A DNA stretch of 64,000 nucleotides from assembly GCA_965261925.1 (NCBI GenBank), contig OZ253486.1, positions 310,001 through 374,000 of the forward strand. Reading direction: 5' to 3'. This document shows, in pieces, positions 63,082 to 64,000 of the stretch (position 1 is its first letter; every line of letters begins with the position of its first letter). The position numbers were made by a program, and so were the translations under genes. This DNA comes from Bin87 sp965261925 (lineage in GTDB: Bacteria; Chloroflexota; Dehalococcoidia; Lucifugimonadales; UBA3495). The notes beneath the pieces were generated by a model, which was given only the letters and a program-made list of their open reading frames with translations, searched no databases and was not told the DNA's origin.

Positions 63082-64000
63082 ATGCAGGAACAGGATCAGC
63101 CGGCGCAGCTGCCCGACTGGATTGAGCGCAGCGACCGCACGGCGCGGCGGCGCTATCGGATGCGTCTGGCGAGACCGGCCATCGCGGCCGGGGCACTGGT
63201 GCTGGTCGCCATCTTAGGATGGATATTCTGGTTCAGCCTGCCCAATCCGGTGCGCTGGTTTGCGGGAAGCCCGTCGGCCGCCGCGTCATCCTCGTCCAAC
63301 GCCGGCCGCTGGTCGATGCTGGGTTACGGCACCAATCTCAATGGGTTCATTTCCGAGGTGGAGCGACAACCCGACGGCCGCGTGATCTGGTCCCGGGACC
63401 TGGGGCCGTACACTCGCTCCGCGCCGCTGGTGGCGGATGGCAAGGTGTTCGTCGGCGGGCATTTCCAGGTGTCGGCCCTGGACGCCGAAACGGGCGAGCA
63501 GTTGTGGTCGGTGGAAACCCCGGGCCCCATGGACCATGCCACGACCATCGCCAACAACAACCTGATGTTTGTGGGCATGACCAACCACCGTATGCTGGCG
63601 CTGGACCAGGACACGGGAGAGCAGACCTGGGACTTCAAGGCACACCTGCCCATTTCGGCCTCCGCACTGGTGCACAACGGCGTCGCCTACGTCACTTCAG
63701 CCGGAAACATCATCTACGGCCTGGATGCCCAGACCGGCGAACAGCTCTGGAAGCACAAGCTGCGGGGGAACGTGAAGACCATCCCCGCGCTGCGGGACGG
63801 CCGGATTTACGTGGCGGACGACGAGGGCAACCTGTACTTCATCGATGCCGACGACGGCCGGCGCCGGTTGCGGTTCCTGACGGCTGGTTCAGCATCCGGG
63901 CCCCCGGTGGTAACGAACGACACGGTGTATTTCCCGTCGGGCGGCACGCTGTACGCCATTGACACCGACGTAAAGGGCATGCCCGGGCTCTACTGGATCA
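63082..64000 (+). CDS. membrane-anchored PQQ-like beta-propeller protein, 3' partial
   Basis: The frame runs from ATG at 63082 (an in-frame ATG at 63073 is an alternative) to the window end without a stop. The N-terminal 30 residues are cytoplasmic and basic, a helix spans about 33-52 (AIAAGALVLVAILGWIFWF), then a Ser/Ala linker leads to PQQ-type propeller blades, each with a GxxxALDAxTGExLW-like unit: VSALDAETGEQLWSVETPG, MLALDQDTGEQTWDFKAH, IYGLDAQTGEQLWKHKLRG, LYFIDADDGRRRLRF. Relatives include BamB-like assembly proteins and secreted PQQ-binding-like proteins; the role here is unknown. A TATAAT at 63069-63074 could be its -10 element. Confidence 0.8.
   Translation, partial: MQEQDQPAQLPDWIERSDRTARRRYRMRLARPAIAAGALVLVAILGWIFWFSLPNPVRWFAGSPSAAASSSSNAGRWSMLGYGTNLNGFISEVERQPDGRVIWSRDLGPYTRSAPLVADGKVFVGGHFQVSALDAETGEQLWSVETPGPMDHATTIANNNLMFVGMTNHRMLALDQDTGEQTWDFKAHLPISASALVHNGVAYVTSAGNIIYGLDAQTGEQLWKHKLRGNVKTIPALRDGRIYVADDEGNLYFIDADDGRRRLRFLTAGSASGPPVVTNDTVYFPSGGTLYAIDTDVKGMPGLYWI

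Overview
The window is a stretch of GC-rich bacterial chromosome, most likely from an uncultured Chloroflexota close to the Dehalococcoidia/SAR202 group. That placement is an inference from gene content: three luciferase-like flavin monooxygenases, a tandem pair of CaiB/BaiF CoA-transferases, an HpcH/HpaI aldolase, a DUF362 protein, several SDRs, a PfkB kinase and a peptide-type ABC transporter, mixed with housekeeping genes (ispD, ispF, cysS, secA, rplY, ychF) in short operons. I see no rRNA, tRNA or CRISPR array.

The most interesting locus is 1.3-5.1 kb on the minus strand. A B12-binding-type protein gene (1348..2271) and an OsmC-family gene (4610..5068) are each interrupted by one in-frame TGA. 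In both, the TGA sits exactly where the family carries a conserved cysteine, and the reading frame continues with good family similarity to a normal C-terminus. In both, a perfect stem-loop with a GU-containing apical loop starts 11-15 nt after the TGA, as expected of a bacterial SECIS element. Other genes in the window use TGA as an ordinary stop. I therefore annotate both as candidate selenoproteins; they flank a Kef/CPA2-type cation:proton antiporter gene.

Layout. 0-5 kb: end of a LON-domain protein, a Uma2 nuclease-like protein, then the selenoprotein/antiporter cluster. 5-10 kb: ispD - membrane protein - ispF - cysS - FAD-linked oxidase. 10-20 kb: a small orphan protein with its own promoter and terminator, a 2-hydroxyacid dehydrogenase, a DUF1828 two-gene cassette, rplY, DUF3800, secA, and a YHS protein plus copper P-type ATPase. 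20-27 kb: acetyl-CoA synthetase, a toxin-antitoxin/nuclease island (HicAB, HsdR_N-like protein, VapB paralogue, VapBC) and two double-domain universal stress proteins. 27-34 kb: catabolic enzymes (LLM monooxygenase, amidohydrolase, AhpD-like, thiolase-like) and ychF. 35-37 kb: larE-larC for the nickel-pincer cofactor of lactate racemase-type enzymes. 37-39 kb: a Septu-like defence pair. 39-52 kb: more LLM and SDR enzymes, a Cys-rich membrane protein, FKBP, HpcH/HpaI aldolase, DUF192 lipoprotein and PfkB kinase. 52.4-53.7 kb: an intact ISAs1-family insertion sequence with perfect ends and an 8-bp target duplication, sitting in the terminator of the neighbouring ABC-transporter operon. 53.7-63 kb: a dipeptide/oligopeptide transporter (ATPases on the minus strand, binding protein and permeases on the plus strand) with two CoA-transferases between. 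63-64 kb: the start of a membrane-anchored PQQ-type beta-propeller protein that runs off the window.

A recurring feature is the short tandem duplication (15-21 bp units, each of different sequence) at gene junctions or inside low-complexity tails. All family assignments come from reading motifs by eye; no database search was run.
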